From Riptortus pedestris (taxonomy: Eukaryota; Arthropoda; Insecta; Hemiptera; Alydidae), in NCBI GenBank assembly GCA_019009955.1, contig CM032230.1, positions 34,496,501 to 34,560,500 on the forward strand: a stretch of 64,000 nucleotides of DNA. The letters are read 5' to 3'. The position numbers and the translations under genes are program-made. Within the stretch, counting starts at the first letter, position 1; every line of letters begins with the position of its first letter. The notes under the pieces are model-generated. The model did not search any database and was not told the origin of the DNA. It worked only from the letters and a program-made list of their open reading frames with translations. This document shows, piece by piece, positions 39,111-51,262 of this stretch.

Positions 39111-39487
39111 TCAACATTTACAAAAACATATAATACAAAATAGAATAGGTCTATAGCATCCCTAAAAAGATTTAAAAGGGTTAACTTTTATTATATTCTT
39201 TAGAGAAAGCACAGAGAAAGAATCAGATATTAGGAAAATATTTTCCATAATATAAAAGTACAAAAAAGGTGAGCACATGAAGGAGTAAATATGTCATCCT
39301 AATAATGCCAACCACCATCGTTGTGGGGCACAAAAATAAATAAATAAAATAATAATAATATAAATGTACTAGTATATAGGAACAACATAATTTTTTTATT
39401 AAAACCATTTTAAATTGTTGTCTTTATTACTAGTCTAATGGTTATTAATTGTCTTTATTACTAGTATTTAATGATTATTTGTTGTTT

Positions 39488-39603
39488 TTAATTTTTTATT
39501 TGTTGTTTCAGTTTTTGCTGTTTTTCTATAATTTTTTTTTCATTTTACATTGTGAAACTTTGAGCCAAATCGCCAATATGCGGGTGCTCCTGTATAAATA
39601 TTT
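39488..39603 (+). mobile_element. LINE-like 3' tail fragment, pair with 1-115
   Basis: Same repeat as at the left edge of the window, a little more diverged. Confidence 0.45.
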
Positions 39604-39608
39604 AAAAT

Positions 39609-40430
39609 AATAATCGATGGACATCGTCGATATCCTATACGAAAAATGAGGTTGGAATTTGTGTCTATTTATTATATCTTCGATGTATTTGTCTGTTAGG
39701 GCTCTAGGGTTCGCTATTCAAGTGATACTTGAACTTTTCAAGTAAAATTATACATCAAGTTCTTTAACTGCTAAAAAGAGAGAGGGTAAAGATTAGGGTG
39801 TGGGGAAAGTCGAAAATTCAAAATATCTTCGGTATTATGTGTCGAAGAACTGTATACAATCAATGTTCTAGTAAAGAACTTTCTATAAATTCATTCATTT
39901 TTCACCTCTAATATTAACCGAAATAATTGCATTTTCTTTTGTTTGAGGCCTCAATAAACCCCATCTATCTCATAATACAAATAATATATTGATATATTAT
40001 GCGACGTTTTCTCATAAGTTTAAATACGACAATCTAGGTTTCAACTGTCAGTCCATATGTGTGATACATAATAAATGATCAATTTGACGTCATCAATGTA
40101 GAATATATTTTCTTGAGAACATACTTTTTACCCGATCTATACCATAGTTAATATTTCATATAATGCTAAAGATGAAGTTGGTTTATAGTAGTAATCTGAC
40201 TTGGAGAAAAGTGGGTATAGAATGGGTAAAATAAATTTTAAAAAATAATGAGTTATTTTTGGTCGGGTCGAAAAATGATATAATAAATTACTTTAATTAT
40301 TTAATATCCTGCAATTGCTGTTCTATATATTGTTTCTCTAATCTGGACATTAAGAAATTATTTGTTTCTATTCATGAGATTTTCACTTTTTAGCAATAAT
40401 CTCTTGTCCAATTTAATTTGGAAGTCACGT
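39609..40430 (-). mobile_element. Old HINE-like remnants
   Basis: Short matches to the core (GTCTGTTAGGGCTCTAGGG, ATATTAACCGAAATAATTGC) spread over 0.8 kb; boundaries unclear. Confidence 0.35.
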
Positions 40431-42449
40431 TTACATAGTCGACGCTTTTATATGTAAAACGAAACTTGAGAAATGGAAAATCGAATTTGAGGTATAATAA
40501 CATGCCATTTGAGGGTCATTCCAGGAGGAGGGAAATATGTTCAGTTTACACTTCTCGCGCTTTTTGGATTTTTCTTGATTCATGCTGATTAATTGACAAA
40601 CTTTCCTGACGTATGGTCTACTCATATCTGTTTAGGGAGAGTTTCCTTTGACTGTTTATATACTGTTTCATGAATATATTCTGTATATTATGTTACGCGC
40701 ACATTCTTCAGGGTCTAACTTGTTTGCTTCTTCCATTCAGAATTTCTCCCTGTGATTTCGAGACTTCTCTGAATTCCTTATTATTAAACTGGGAAGAATT
40801 ACAATTTTCGTTGTACAAAAATCATGAGATAATTATTTTTTCCCATTATTTTATAAAGGTATACCTCTTATTTTATACTGGCCAGACATATAGTTCAAGG
40901 GAGCGATCGTATCACCCTGTTAGCCGGAATTCCCTAGAGCATAAATAATTATAGCTTCACACTCGATTTATTTTTCTATTAATATACATACTCTTCATAG
41001 GGTAGATTCTTCATAGAAACGAATAAGTTGTACGTGTCAGTTTGTAATATTAATAGGGTTAAAATCAAACAAGCTTTCATCAAGTGGTTAGTTGAAAAAT
41101 AAGTACAAATACAGGTGGCAACCATCCTGTCAGTTGTGTGTGCTGACATATCAAGATTCATGTTAGGGACATTACAGAATTGTCATTTGGGCCCATTCAT
41201 ACGAAGTTATAAAAAAAAAAAGAAAAAAGGAAATAATTATTTATTATTGTAGAGACACGCTATAGTTTCTATTATATCTGGCTATAGAATGTGGTATTAT
41301 ATTGATTGTAATTTTTAAATCAACTTTGATATTCCGCTCCTTTATGAACTCGGCCTTCAAAAAGTGGCATCTGTCAAATGCCATTGCCAAACGTTAAGAG
41401 AATTTTTATCTTTAAGGCTGCAAATCAGGCTTTTCATGCATAGATAAAAGTAGCGATAATATATAAATTGTATAGTATATAAAATAATAATTATATCAAT
41501 ATATCAACATTCTTTGTCGAAGCAAATCTGTAATTTTACTTATAAGGAAAGATCAGACAATTTAGTAGACAAATTTTCGATACTATGAATTTTAAGAAAT
41601 ACAACTTGTGCTGAGTAGTTCAAAAGAGTACAATATATTTCATGCTATTTTCGGCACACCGGAATATTTAATAAAATCAAAAATAAATATTAATTTTTTC
41701 AACTCTCCATTTAATTAACTAAAATTTCTATAATTTGCCTTTTTTCTATAATATATTAATGGTTTTTGATGCCCACAAATATATTTTAAGATTGATCAAT
41801 ATGCTCTGGGGTAGTGCTGTATTATGTAATCTGCATAATCTACTGAGATGGGAGGTAGCTTCTCAACTAGCAATTAAGACATAATAATAATAATACTTCA
41901 ATTAGAAAAACAAACTATGATTTAATGTATTCATTATTGGTATGCTAAACATGAGTTTGTATGTCTTGAGTGAAAACTATAAATTTCTGAAGGTGCTGAA
42001 TTTTGATTGAAAGAGATGTTATAGTGGCGGTTTTGTTTGGGGCGGGTGGATAGAGCGCAATGTTTTTCATATAACGATAGTTCTTAAAAAATTTGATTGA
42101 TTGACCATTAACAATTATAACTAACACTTAAACGGTATAAATAGAAATATATAAATGGTAAACTTCAGATATTTGTTCAATTTTGAGATCCGCATGCACT
42201 GCGGCTCCCTTATCACCGTCACGACATTCAGGTGATGTGCAGGAATGCAAATTCAAGTGAGACAAAGGGCGTTGTCCTTCATTGATTATATAGATTGTAT
42301 TCAACTGTATATATGGAAACGAATTAAATGTTGAAAATAAATAATTACACGTTTTTTAAGCAGGCCGAAATATGATTTTTTTGGGAGGAAAATGGATTTT
42401 GACGGGTTTAGGTATAGTATGCATAATATCAAGCCAAAGATGCGAATGG
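40431..42449. other. Unassigned AT-rich sequence
   Basis: Several short open frames (40670-40948, 40979-41161, 41945-42127) lack motifs and splice support; no repeat recognised. Confidence 0.3.
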
Positions 42450-43076
42450 TTTTTGCAGATGGAAATCAGCTATTGGGATGTGCCCAAGTCGCGATGTTCG
42501 AAGAATTTTATGAGATGACGAAAATGAGGTCAGTTCAAAACTAAATATACATTAAAAATTCCGTTACGATTTTCCACGTGAAGTTTAAGAATACAGAAAT
42601 CTGCATACTAGTACAGTAGTAGTAAAGAGTATCTAAATCAATTTCACGAGAGCCGAAAAGTTATGGAAACGGCCGAACTAGCTTTCGGCGGAGTCACTAA
42701 TATTACCGACATCAGCAGATCTCATGTCGTCCGTTATCCGCACACATTTAATATAAATGCAAATATCTCAGTTAATATTCAAGAAAGAGAATAAATGTAC
42801 ATAAAAATAGTTATAGTAAATTTAATTTGGAATATGATCGGTTCTATACAAGTTTTCGATTCGATGTATAGTCAAGGAGATATTACGAATTTTCGAAATT
42901 CCCTCACTAAACCCCCCCTCACCCACTTTTCCGATTTCAGCCATTAACGAACTTGATCATTCTTTCTCATTAATTCCGAGTTTGGTAACGATTAAACAAA
43001 AATTGCGAAATTTTCGAAAATCGCGTCATGAGTACGACCTTAATAGCTGATTTCCCAAAAGGGAAATCTGCTAAAA
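42450..43076. mobile_element. HINE-like pair: reverse 3' scrap and forward full element
   Basis: Reverse scrap at 42450-42541, then a forward copy at 42559-43076 with a damaged 5' hairpin and an intact 3' hairpin. It has lost the TA tract together with the CTAGAGCGG motif. Confidence 0.7.
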
Positions 43077-43433
43077 TAGAAGGAGCTATAGCCCTTTCTG
43101 TAGGTTACAGAGTTTGAACAGGTGTAATATATCATCAATATACGGGATTCCCGTACCCAGAAACTCCCAGTTAATCAAAACTAGAAGTATAGTCAACAAG
43201 TTTAAGAATTGCGCGTCTGCTTACTTATTGCAGAACAGGAAAAACGGAGAAAATAAATAAAGAGGTATTTTGATATAATGGCGTCACTGTGTTCAGATGA
43301 TTACATCTCGTATCCGCAGTGTGCTTTGAACCTGCTCAATCAAAGTAATCCACTAATTTCACGCTTAAGGTCAATAAAAATAAAATACGTTCCTTCTTTT
43401 TCAATTTTTAAACGTGTACTACATGTTACCATG

Positions 43434-43892
43434 CGGCCATAATTTTGTTTATCGTTACCAAAACTGATTGTATAAGCATTTTATGAAAAATTCAATATTG
43501 TTAACAGCTGAATATGGACCAAGGATAGGAAGTTTTATGGGTAGGGAAGTTGAAATATTTCAGTTATTATAAAAAATGTTATAGAACCATTCTTGTTAAA
43601 CATTTAATTTCCATCAGTTGTTGTTCAATATATTTTTTTAACCGATTATTAAACGAGTTACTAGTTTTTATGTTTTCAGCATCATGTAAACCACTTCTTA
43701 TAACCGCCTGATTTTACATCAAGTAACCGAATCCCTAAAATTGTATTTTCAAGCGTTCATTTTAAATCCTTCTTTCATAGGCTTCTTATTATGGAAGAAA
43801 TGCGGAATAGATGGTGTGATGAGGTCACCAGTGTGTAATTCGAGCACATGGGAAATCGGTATTGTTTACGCAGACCTTTTATGCAGACTTTA
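43434..43892 (-). mobile_element. Diverged HINE-like element
   Basis: Reverse body and 5' end (GGGAAATCGGTATTGTTTAC) with many substitutions. Confidence 0.5.
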
Positions 43893-44290
43893 TTTTTGTT
43901 CAAAAGAATATTTCTAACCTTATGTTTTACTTCATTATTATATATTTTATTAACTATTGGTGGAACCTGCGTTCACTTTAGCCCCTATCATAGATTTGAG
44001 CATCAACTGGCAGCCATAATTTGGATAAATATTATCTATGCAAACAAGATTATTCGAGCTCGAGCTTAGGTAGTACATTACTTACTTCATGCGTGTAATT
44101 AGTAATTATTATATCAAATCTACTATATTAATTGAATATAATTTCATTTTATGATTTCCTTTAAATATCACTTTTGAATTTTATATCCTTGTTTTTTCTC
44201 CTCATAGTAACCCTATGAGGAGTTATTTACTAGAATACATGTTCCATTACCACATGATATATTACATGTATTATTATGTTTAAATACATT

Positions 44291-44340
<50 letters not shown>

Positions 44341-44341
<1 letters not shown>

Positions 44342-45055
44342 GTAACCTCTGTCTGTACATTGATTTTTTTCGCGAATTTTCACTATAACTTTTCGTTTCA
44401 CATGTCATAGACACCATAACTGCATTTTGTTTCTTTCGTGTGTGTTTGTTAGTTTGTTTATTTGTTTGTTACCTTTTCACGCATAAACGGCTGAACCGAA
44501 TTTTATGAAACTTGGTAATTATATTACTACTAACCCAACTTAGACTTTAGGCTATAATAATATCCTCTGAGGTGAACAGGAGTGGGGGTTATAAGGGAGG
44601 CCTGAAATTAAAAATAGCGATATTTCGTTTCCTATTGGTTTCCCTCAAATGTAAACATAACAAAAGTTGTTTATTTTGTTATTTAGAATAACTTTTGTTA
44701 TATATATTTTTTTCGTATACCGAATTATAACGAGATCGCTAAAAATTATAGCGGGAGTCAACAATTTTATTTGGCACAAAAGACTCAACCGAACTGTATA
44801 CAATCGCTATGTGTATTAGCACTAACGCCATCCTTATAATAAGCCATTCTAACATTTCTAGGAACGGGCAGGAGTGGGGGTTATAAGGGAGGCCTGAATT
44901 TACAAATCCACAGAAACGACGGGTATTAGACCCAAACACTGGGACGGGTTATGTTAAAATATTGTGCAAAATAAAGCCTTGCCAAAAAAATACCATCACC
45001 ATTCATCCTCAAATCAATTCCCGGGCGGAGCCGGGTATCTGACCTAGTTTTACAA
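44341..45055 (-). mobile_element. CCGGC element, reverse copy with fewer units
   Basis: From GTAACCTCTGTCTGTACATT to GGGCGGAGCCGGGTATCTGA; bounded on the left by TATC/TA microsatellite. Confidence 0.75.
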
Positions 45056-45062
45056 TATATAT

Positions 45063-46489
45063 ATACTAGCTCAGATACCCGGCTTCGCCCGGGAATTCAT
45101 TTGAGGCTAAATGGTGATGGTATTTTTTTGGCAAGGCATTAATTTGCACAATATTTTGACATTTACCCGTCCCAGTGTTTAGGGTTAATTCCCGTTGTTG
45201 GCATTTGTTAATAATAAAATTAATTTTTTATGTAAGTCTTCACTGTCCTCCAAATTGTCATATTTCCCGTAGACAAATAGACAATGAAATATCGCGAATT
45301 TTTATTTTAGGCCTCCCTTATAACCCCCACTCCCGTTCAAACCTAAAAATTTTAATATAGCTTATAATCATGGAAGAATTAATGCTAATTGACATACCGA
45401 GTTTTTGTAAGTTCGGTTTACTCGTTAGCGCTCAATGAAATTGTTGACTCCCGCTTTAGTTTATAGTGTATATCTCGTTTATACTTTGTTGAAAGACGAA
45501 AATGAATATGACAAAAGTTACTCTAAATAACAAAATAAACAACTTTTGTTATGTTCATATTTGCCGAAAATGCAATAAGAAACGAAATACCGCTATTTTT
45601 AAATTCAGGCCTTCCTTATAACCCCCACTCCTGCCCGTCCCTAAAAATGTTAGTATGGCTCATTATAAGGAAGGCGTTAGTGCAAATTCACATACCGAGT
45701 TTGGTTTAGTTCGGTTGAGTCTTTTGTGCCAAATAAAATTGTGGACTCCCGCTATAGTTTTTAGCGTATAACTCATTTATACTTCCGTATACGGCAAAAG
45801 TGTATATAACAAAAGTTACTGTAAATAACAAAATAAACAACTTTCTTTATGGGCATATTTGCTGAATAAGCAATAGGAAACGAAATATCGCAATTTTTAA
45901 TTTCAGGCCTCCCATAAACCCCCACTCCTGCCCGTCCCTAGAAATGTTAGTATGGCTTATTATAAGGAAGGCGTTAGTACTAATTCACATACTGAGTTTG
46001 GTTTAGTTCGGTTTAGTCTTTTGTGCCTAATAAATTGTTGACCCCCGCTATAGTTGTTAGCGTATTTATACTTCCGTATACGGCAAAAGTGCATATAATA
46101 AAAGTTACTCTAAATTACAAAATAAACAACTTTTGTTATGGGCATATTTGCTGAAAAAGCAATAGGAAACGAAATATCGCTATTTTTAATTTCAGGCCTC
46201 CCCTATAACCCCCACTCCTGTTTGTCTTAGAGAATATTAATATAGCCTAAAGTCTAAGTTGGGCTAGTAGTAATACACATACCAAGTTTCATAAAATTTG
46301 GTTCAGCCGTTTATGCGTGAAAAGGTAACAAACAAACAAACAAACAAATAAACAAACAAACAAACAAACAGACACCAAAGAAACAAAATGCAGTTATGGT
46401 GTCTATGACATGTGAAACGAAAAGTTATCCTGAAATTTCGCGAAAAAAATCAATGTACAGACAGAGGTTACAATTTTATATATATATAT

Positions 46490-46490
<1 letters not shown>
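45063..46490 (+). mobile_element. CCGGC element, forward copy with several units
   Basis: Head CCCGGCTTCGCCCGGGAATT, repeated motifs near 45327, 45626, 45922 and 46212 (spacing 290-299), tail with (AAAC)n and ACAGACAGAGGTTACAATT. Head-to-head with 44341-45055 across about 10 bases. Confidence 0.75.
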
Positions 46491-46530
<40 letters not shown>

Positions 46531-46535
<5 letters not shown>

Positions 46536-46912
46536 ACTATCTACTCAAGTATTATATAAAAGAAATAATAATAAAATAAATAAAAAAGAAGAACAAAAAA
46601 CATATCAATTAAAGTTAAACTCAACCGATGTATTAGGATTAATATGGTTTGGGCAATCAACCGCTAGATTATTATGCCCTTTTCAACCAATGTAAGGTAA
46701 ATATATTGAATTATGATTCCAACTCTTCACAATCAACTTTACATTCTAAACTTGATTGTGATTTTATATTTTATATCCTTCAAATCCTTCTACTTTCTTT
46801 ATTATTTTCTAATGATGAGAGATAAATGATTTTTTTTATTGCGCTTATTATTGAATGCCTTTTGATTTCATTTTGAAACGCAATAAAAGTGTTACGAAAG
46901 GGTGATATAGAG
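46531..46912. other. Gene A upstream sequence
   Basis: AT-rich, no repeat partner in the window; lies between the CCGGC element and the conserved promoter block. Confidence 0.3.
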
Positions 46913-46938
46913 CCAAAATATGTACACAGTTACGTATT
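46913..46938 (+). promoter_or_regulatory. Conserved upstream promoter block of gene A
   Basis: A block containing CAAAATATGTA and AGTTACGTATT lies about 60-85 bp upstream of the TATA box and is matched upstream of gene B, while the sequence between is less similar. The TTACGTA core resembles bZIP (C/EBP/PAR-type) half-sites. A regulatory role is inferred from conservation alone. Confidence 0.4.
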
Positions 46939-46998
46939 ATATTCCCCGGAGCACTGAATTCGTTATCTCTTAAGTTGAGTAACAGGGTGCGTTTTGAG

Positions 46999-47036
46999 TA
47001 TATAAAGAATTAGAGGGAGGCGATCTGTCATTCAGT
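46999..47036 (+). promoter_or_regulatory. Gene A core promoter: TATA box and TCAGT initiator
   Basis: TATATAAAG lies at 46999-47007 and TCAGT at 47032-47036, so the predicted start A (47034) is 33 bases after the first base of TATAAA. The initiator matches the arthropod consensus. The predicted 5' leader is about 25 bases. The whole block to the ATG is almost base-for-base the same in gene B. Confidence 0.7.
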
Positions 47037-47058
47037 GATTACTCGTAGTCTCAAGAAC

Positions 47059-49029
47059 ATGGCAAAGTTTATAATATCACTCATCGCTGCAGTTGCTTTC
47101 TGCTACTTGGTAAGTTTATTTTTTTTTCAGTCTTAATATTTTAACAATAACTTTCAATAGAAAGGTCAATTTTCCTTTTAGCTGATTTCCCTTTAAATGA
47201 AAGTAGATATTGATGTTGTCCTAATAATAATTTTGTAATAATTTCTTCAATTTTTCTCCGATTCTTTCAAATAGATGGTAATAATGAGGCCATGTCAAAA
47301 ATGTTTATATACATAATTTCTTTTTTATACATCATTACCTGCGTTTTGATCCAATGCATAGTATCAGAGATGTTTTAAATATAGTTTTTTGAGCTTGATT
47401 AGAATTTTCTCTGTTTCGTCGGCAATTTGTTCTATATTTTACCACTCGTTCAGCAAGTTATAAGCCGAATTTCATTCAAATGAGAGTGGTAACGCTGTAC
47501 GAATTTCGTATTAATTGCTATCTAAATTAATTCATTCTGCAGGCGCAGGGTGCGGATGTTTATCCCGACAGCTCTGAGCTTGGTTGGTACTCGTGTTTTA
47601 ATATCGCTTTGGTTTTACAATGAAAGTTTTCGATTTTTGAAATTATTCGAATTTATTAGGAATTCAACCAGCTGTCCAATGGGGTAATTAAAATATTCTG
47701 TTGGATAGATTGCTGTTGATGTCTCTAACGAGTAGCGATTACTATACTCGTTTGGTTTTCTGGAAGCATTTCAATTACTTCGCAATGAAATGCAATATGC
47801 CATTCACCGAAATGTTGGTGAACAAGTAGTGATGAAATTTTGCCAGTAGATGTTGGGAACTAATCATGTTTGGAATGGAAGGTAAAACATTGATTCGCGC
47901 TAAATCTATTGACATATGATTGAACTATTGTATGTCTTCTTCAAACTGGTCTTCCCTTAGCCTTGCTAATTCCAATCAATATAGTTGTTATACTCCCCAT
48001 ACATTGATGGGCAAGAACGTCATCCTGAAATATTTGGTTCTGTCCTCAGTACATACTAAAATATGATATGTAAAGTTCTGCTGTATTCATCTTGAAATAC
48101 GTGGATATCTACATTGTTCGTCCTGAAATGTTTGGATTCGTACTATTTACATCCAAAAATATTCTTCGTACTCTGGTCCCAATATTTTTATATTATTTGT
48201 AATTCAATGGGATGGGCCTCCAAGAAAAATTTCGTTTTTCACTTTTTTTAAAAAAAATACACTATTTGTTTTTTAGTGTATATACCACCTCTTCGGGTGG
48301 CATTCCATTCATTCCAGTAAAGGTGGTAGAAACTGGTTAAAGGTCCTCCTCTGGTTTTTACGGGTGTAAGACGAGCAATTCTTGATGAAAAATGAACCAC
48401 TCCTGAAGAGATAGTATATAGGCTAAGAAATTGTAGGGCAGTCTTAAAAGTCTGCGTTTTAAAAATAGGAGTTTTGTTGGTGGTCCCTTACCATTAAAGT
48501 TAGGAGACTGTTGAAATATGTGGATTTGTACTTGAGACGCCCCCAAATATGTAGCTTTCTACGGTATTGGTCATGATCTCTGTAGATTCCTTATTCATCA
48601 GGGAATATACGATTTCCTGTTGTATTCATCATCAACGTGTTCTTCTATAATTTACAGGCAGAAGCAGCCACATCAGGTGAGTATCAGGCAATCATCAACC
48701 AAGTCTCCAACTTGGAGAGGCAAGGTGCTCTGACTCGCACCAAGACAGCCCTGGACGGGCCAGCCCAGGCCGGGGTGCCGGCCCCACCATCTTCTCCACT
48801 TGTTGTGTTCTGCATCAACGAAATCCGCACCAGAGCCTACAGGGAAATCAACATAGCTTTAGTCACTGCACAAAACCAACTTCGTGCTGACGCAGCAACA
48901 AGGACAGACGCAGACCTCGCCACAGTCACCCCAGAAGAGCTGAGGCAGCAAGTCTCAGATGTCATTCATCCTGCTGTTGAATCAGTAGTGAGCAACCTGG
49001 AAAGCCAAGCTGCCAACTGCAGAGCTTAA
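47059..49029 (+). CDS. Gene A: small secreted alanine-rich two-cysteine protein, two exons
   Basis: Exon 1 (47059-47109) encodes a 17-residue hydrophobic leader, MAKFIISLIAAVAFCYL, and ends in a GTAAGT donor. Exon 2 (48658-49029) follows a TTTACAG acceptor. The phase-0 join gives 140 aa, with likely signal cleavage after AEA at residues 18-20. The mature chain looks helical and Ala/Gln/Glu-rich, with a Pro/Ala-rich loop near residues 50-64, an invariant YREIN stretch and two cysteines (about residues 69 and 138) that could form one disulfide. The ATG just before exon 2 lies in the intron and is not the start. About 65% of ungapped exon-2 positions match gene B by eye; A has seven extra loop residues. 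A TATA box and initiator lie 25-60 bp upstream. I do not recognise the family. Exported, soluble and non-enzymatic is inference; the gene model itself rests on three matching paralogues. Confidence 0.85.
47176..47300 (-). mobile_element. HINE-like 3' fragment in gene A intron
   Basis: TTTTAGCTGATTTCCCTTTA and the following 100 bases, decayed. Confidence 0.5.
47543..47626 (+). other. Candidate alternative terminal exon inside gene A intron
   Basis: After a good acceptor (TTCTGCAG) the phase-0 frame reads AQGADVYPDSSELGWYS and onward, stopping at TGA after 27 codons. Joined to exon 1 it would give a 44-residue secreted peptide with a plausible signal cleavage after AQG. Possible donors at 47583 and 47587 would not be in frame with exon 2. 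I see no copy of this segment in the introns of B or C and no strong polyadenylation signal nearby, so it may be chance. Confidence 0.25.
47995..48560. repeat. Degenerate repeat in gene A intron
   Basis: Recurrent phrases such as CCTGAAATATTTGGTTCTGT and CCTGAAATGTTTGGATTCGT spaced about 40-90 bases apart, plus a small hairpin CCACCTCTTCGGGTGG near 48286. Confidence 0.4.
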
Positions 49030-49119
49030 GCTATTTTATTACTGTCTGGATCAACTAACAAATTCTCAAAGTCATCTGATGTAAAATGAAATAATTATTT
49101 GTAAATATACTCCAAATAT

Positions 49120-49125
49120 ATTAAA
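49120..49125 (+). terminator. Gene A candidate polyadenylation signal (ATTAAA)
   Basis: ATTAAA sits 91 bases after the stop. The 3' untranslated region shares GATGTAAAATGAAATAA with genes B and C; an AATAAT variant near 49090 is the alternative. Confidence 0.4.
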
Positions 49126-49368
49126 AGATTTTTCTACCTAATTCTTATGATACTTTTCCTTGATTTTTTTTAAGTCTATTCGTTGACAGAATCTAAGTCT
49201 TTCGTCCACATAGTGTGCATTTTGATATTCTAATGTCGCTCCTTCATTCATAATTTCTGGCACACTTACGAATTTTAAGTATTGCATATCTATTAAATTA
49301 ATTTGGTACAATAATTCAATTGTAGCACTGTAAATCATATCTTTTGTTCAAATCTGAATTTTACCTAT

Positions 49369-49559
49369 GGGGCTCAGGTTGGCCATGGGGGTTTAGGCGT
49401 TGGTCTTGTAAATCTGGAGTCGATGTAGAGTCTGCTATGTCAAAAGTAATTTAATTAATAAAGAACCAAAAAAAAACCTTTGTTCCATCCGGGCTAGAAA
49501 ATGATGGTAATTTCGATAACTAGTCCTAATTGGGCTTAGCTTCTTTTAAGTGGGCGCTA
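49369..49559 (+). mobile_element. SINE remnant downstream of gene A
   Basis: GGGGCTCAGGTTGGCCATGG head and a diverged GGGCTAGAAAATGATGGTAA domain; the middle is decayed. Confidence 0.65.
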
Positions 49560-50049
49560 TTCAATATGGATGGTAGGCTAAGTCAGCGCATTGGTAAGTG
49601 CTCCTGGTTCCCTTATTCATAGTATAGTTGAGCACTCTACTATCGTAATTATATCACAAGCAATTGTATTATATGAACTAGAATATAACTGACTTTCAGC
49701 TACTTAGTGCTTGGAAGTTGGCCTCTGGCTCAATCTTGAATCTTTGCATGTAGTCTAGCTAAAGGATTGGCCAATTCCATATTCTAGCCTCCTCAAGCCA
49801 TCTGCGGCTGGGTCATTCCCGCCTTCTCGGTTTGCCTATTGTACCTGCATCCAAATCAGGTTTTTAATATAACTCCATCAATTCGGCTTTGCTTCTGATC
49901 CGCCGTCACTTCCGCTGCCTTACATGCGCATATGTCTCAGGGCCCTTCTCCCAGGCCAGTAAACACTGTCAGTTCTCTTCCTTAACATTGTCAAATGCAA
50001 CTGTAGGCCAGATGACCCTTTTGCTTACTGCTGCCCTAAGGGGTGGAAT

Positions 50050-50535
50050 TCTATTGCCACCTATTTACCAATGGCCTAAGGGATGGAGATCCATTGCCAT
50101 CTATTACCACTGGCCAAGTCCATAGAGATCCATTGCCATCTATTACCACTGGCCAAGTCCATAGAGATCCATTGCCATCTATTACCACTGGCCAAGTCCA
50201 TAGAGATCCATTGCCATCTATTACCACAGTCCAAAGCCATGAAGATATATTGCCATTTATTACCACTGGCCAAAGCCATGGAGATCAATTGCCATCTATT
50301 ACCACTGTCTAAGCCATGAAGATCAATTGACATGTATTACCACTGGCCTAAACCATGAAGATCTATTCCCATTCTCTAGTACCACTTGCTAAGCCATGAA
50401 GATCAATTGACATGTATTACCACTGGCCTAAACCATGAAGATCTATTCCCATTGTCTTGTAACACTGGCCAATGCCATGGAGATCATTTGCCATCTATTA
50501 CCACTGGCATGAAGATCAATTGCCTATAACATATA
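50050..50535. repeat. 39-bp minisatellite array, 3' of gene A
   Basis: About 11 copies of a 39-bp unit containing CCATCTATTACCACTGGCC, regular at first and degenerate towards the right. Because 39 is a multiple of three, several frames stay open; these are not genes. Its reverse complement shares CCAGTGGTAATA and GCAAT with the arrays at 51.0 and 59.8 kb, so it is the same family inverted, as gene A is inverted relative to B and C. Confidence 0.85.
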
Positions 50536-51011
50536 AACTGGTCTTCGAAGTGTCCCGAAAAATAAGGAGAAAGTCTAGTCCCACTAAAAGAACTTCACAA
50601 ATACGTTTTGGTGTTCGCCTATAGGAATATGCAGGTTTCCTTCTGTAACAGTTTGTATATGAAACTTAATATATACGGCTCGAAACGAAAAGACCATTTA
50701 AATGAGAAATCCTAGACATACTGGGGGGATTATCGTGTTGAATGGTTTGAGAGTTCATGTGTTATAATTGTAGCATTTTCAAGTACATGGAACGGATGTT
50801 TCACTGATGTATATTGCAGAAGATATTAATGCCAGAACGAACCAGATGCATGCCCTGCAAAAGACTCCCCGCAATATGAGTGCCTCCAGGGGAGGTTCGT
50901 AGGTCTAATAAACAAAACGTTCATGAGGATGACAGTTGCATTTGGGAATGGAAAGGAAGAGAACCGTTATGGTTTACTGGTCTGGGAAAGAAGAGCTCTG
51001 ATCTACGCCAG

Positions 51012-51262
51012 TGGTAATACATAGCAATAAATATCCATCCCTTACGCCAGTGGTAATACATAGCAATAACTATCCATCCCTTACGCCAGTGGTAATACAT
51101 AGCAATAACTATCCATCCCTTACGCCAGTGGTAATACATAGCAATAACTATCCATCCCTTACGCCAGTGGTAATACATAGCAATAACTATCCATCCCTTA
51201 CGCCAGTGGTAATATGTAAAAATAAATATTTATCCCTTACGCCAGTGGTAATAGATGGCATT
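51012..51262. repeat. 39-bp minisatellite array, 3' of gene B
   Basis: About six tandem copies of a 39-bp unit (core CGCCAGTGGTAATACATAGC), almost identical in the centre and degenerate at the right end. Confidence 0.9.

Noticed and set aside
48637..48657. ATG upstream of gene A exon 2 (and the equivalent ATGs in B and C) as a translation start
   Set aside because: These codons belong to the intron's polypyrimidine tract and acceptor; the conserved exon 1 supplies the start and signal peptide.
50050..50535. CRISPR-like array
   Set aside because: Units are contiguous with no unique spacers, and the window is eukaryotic.
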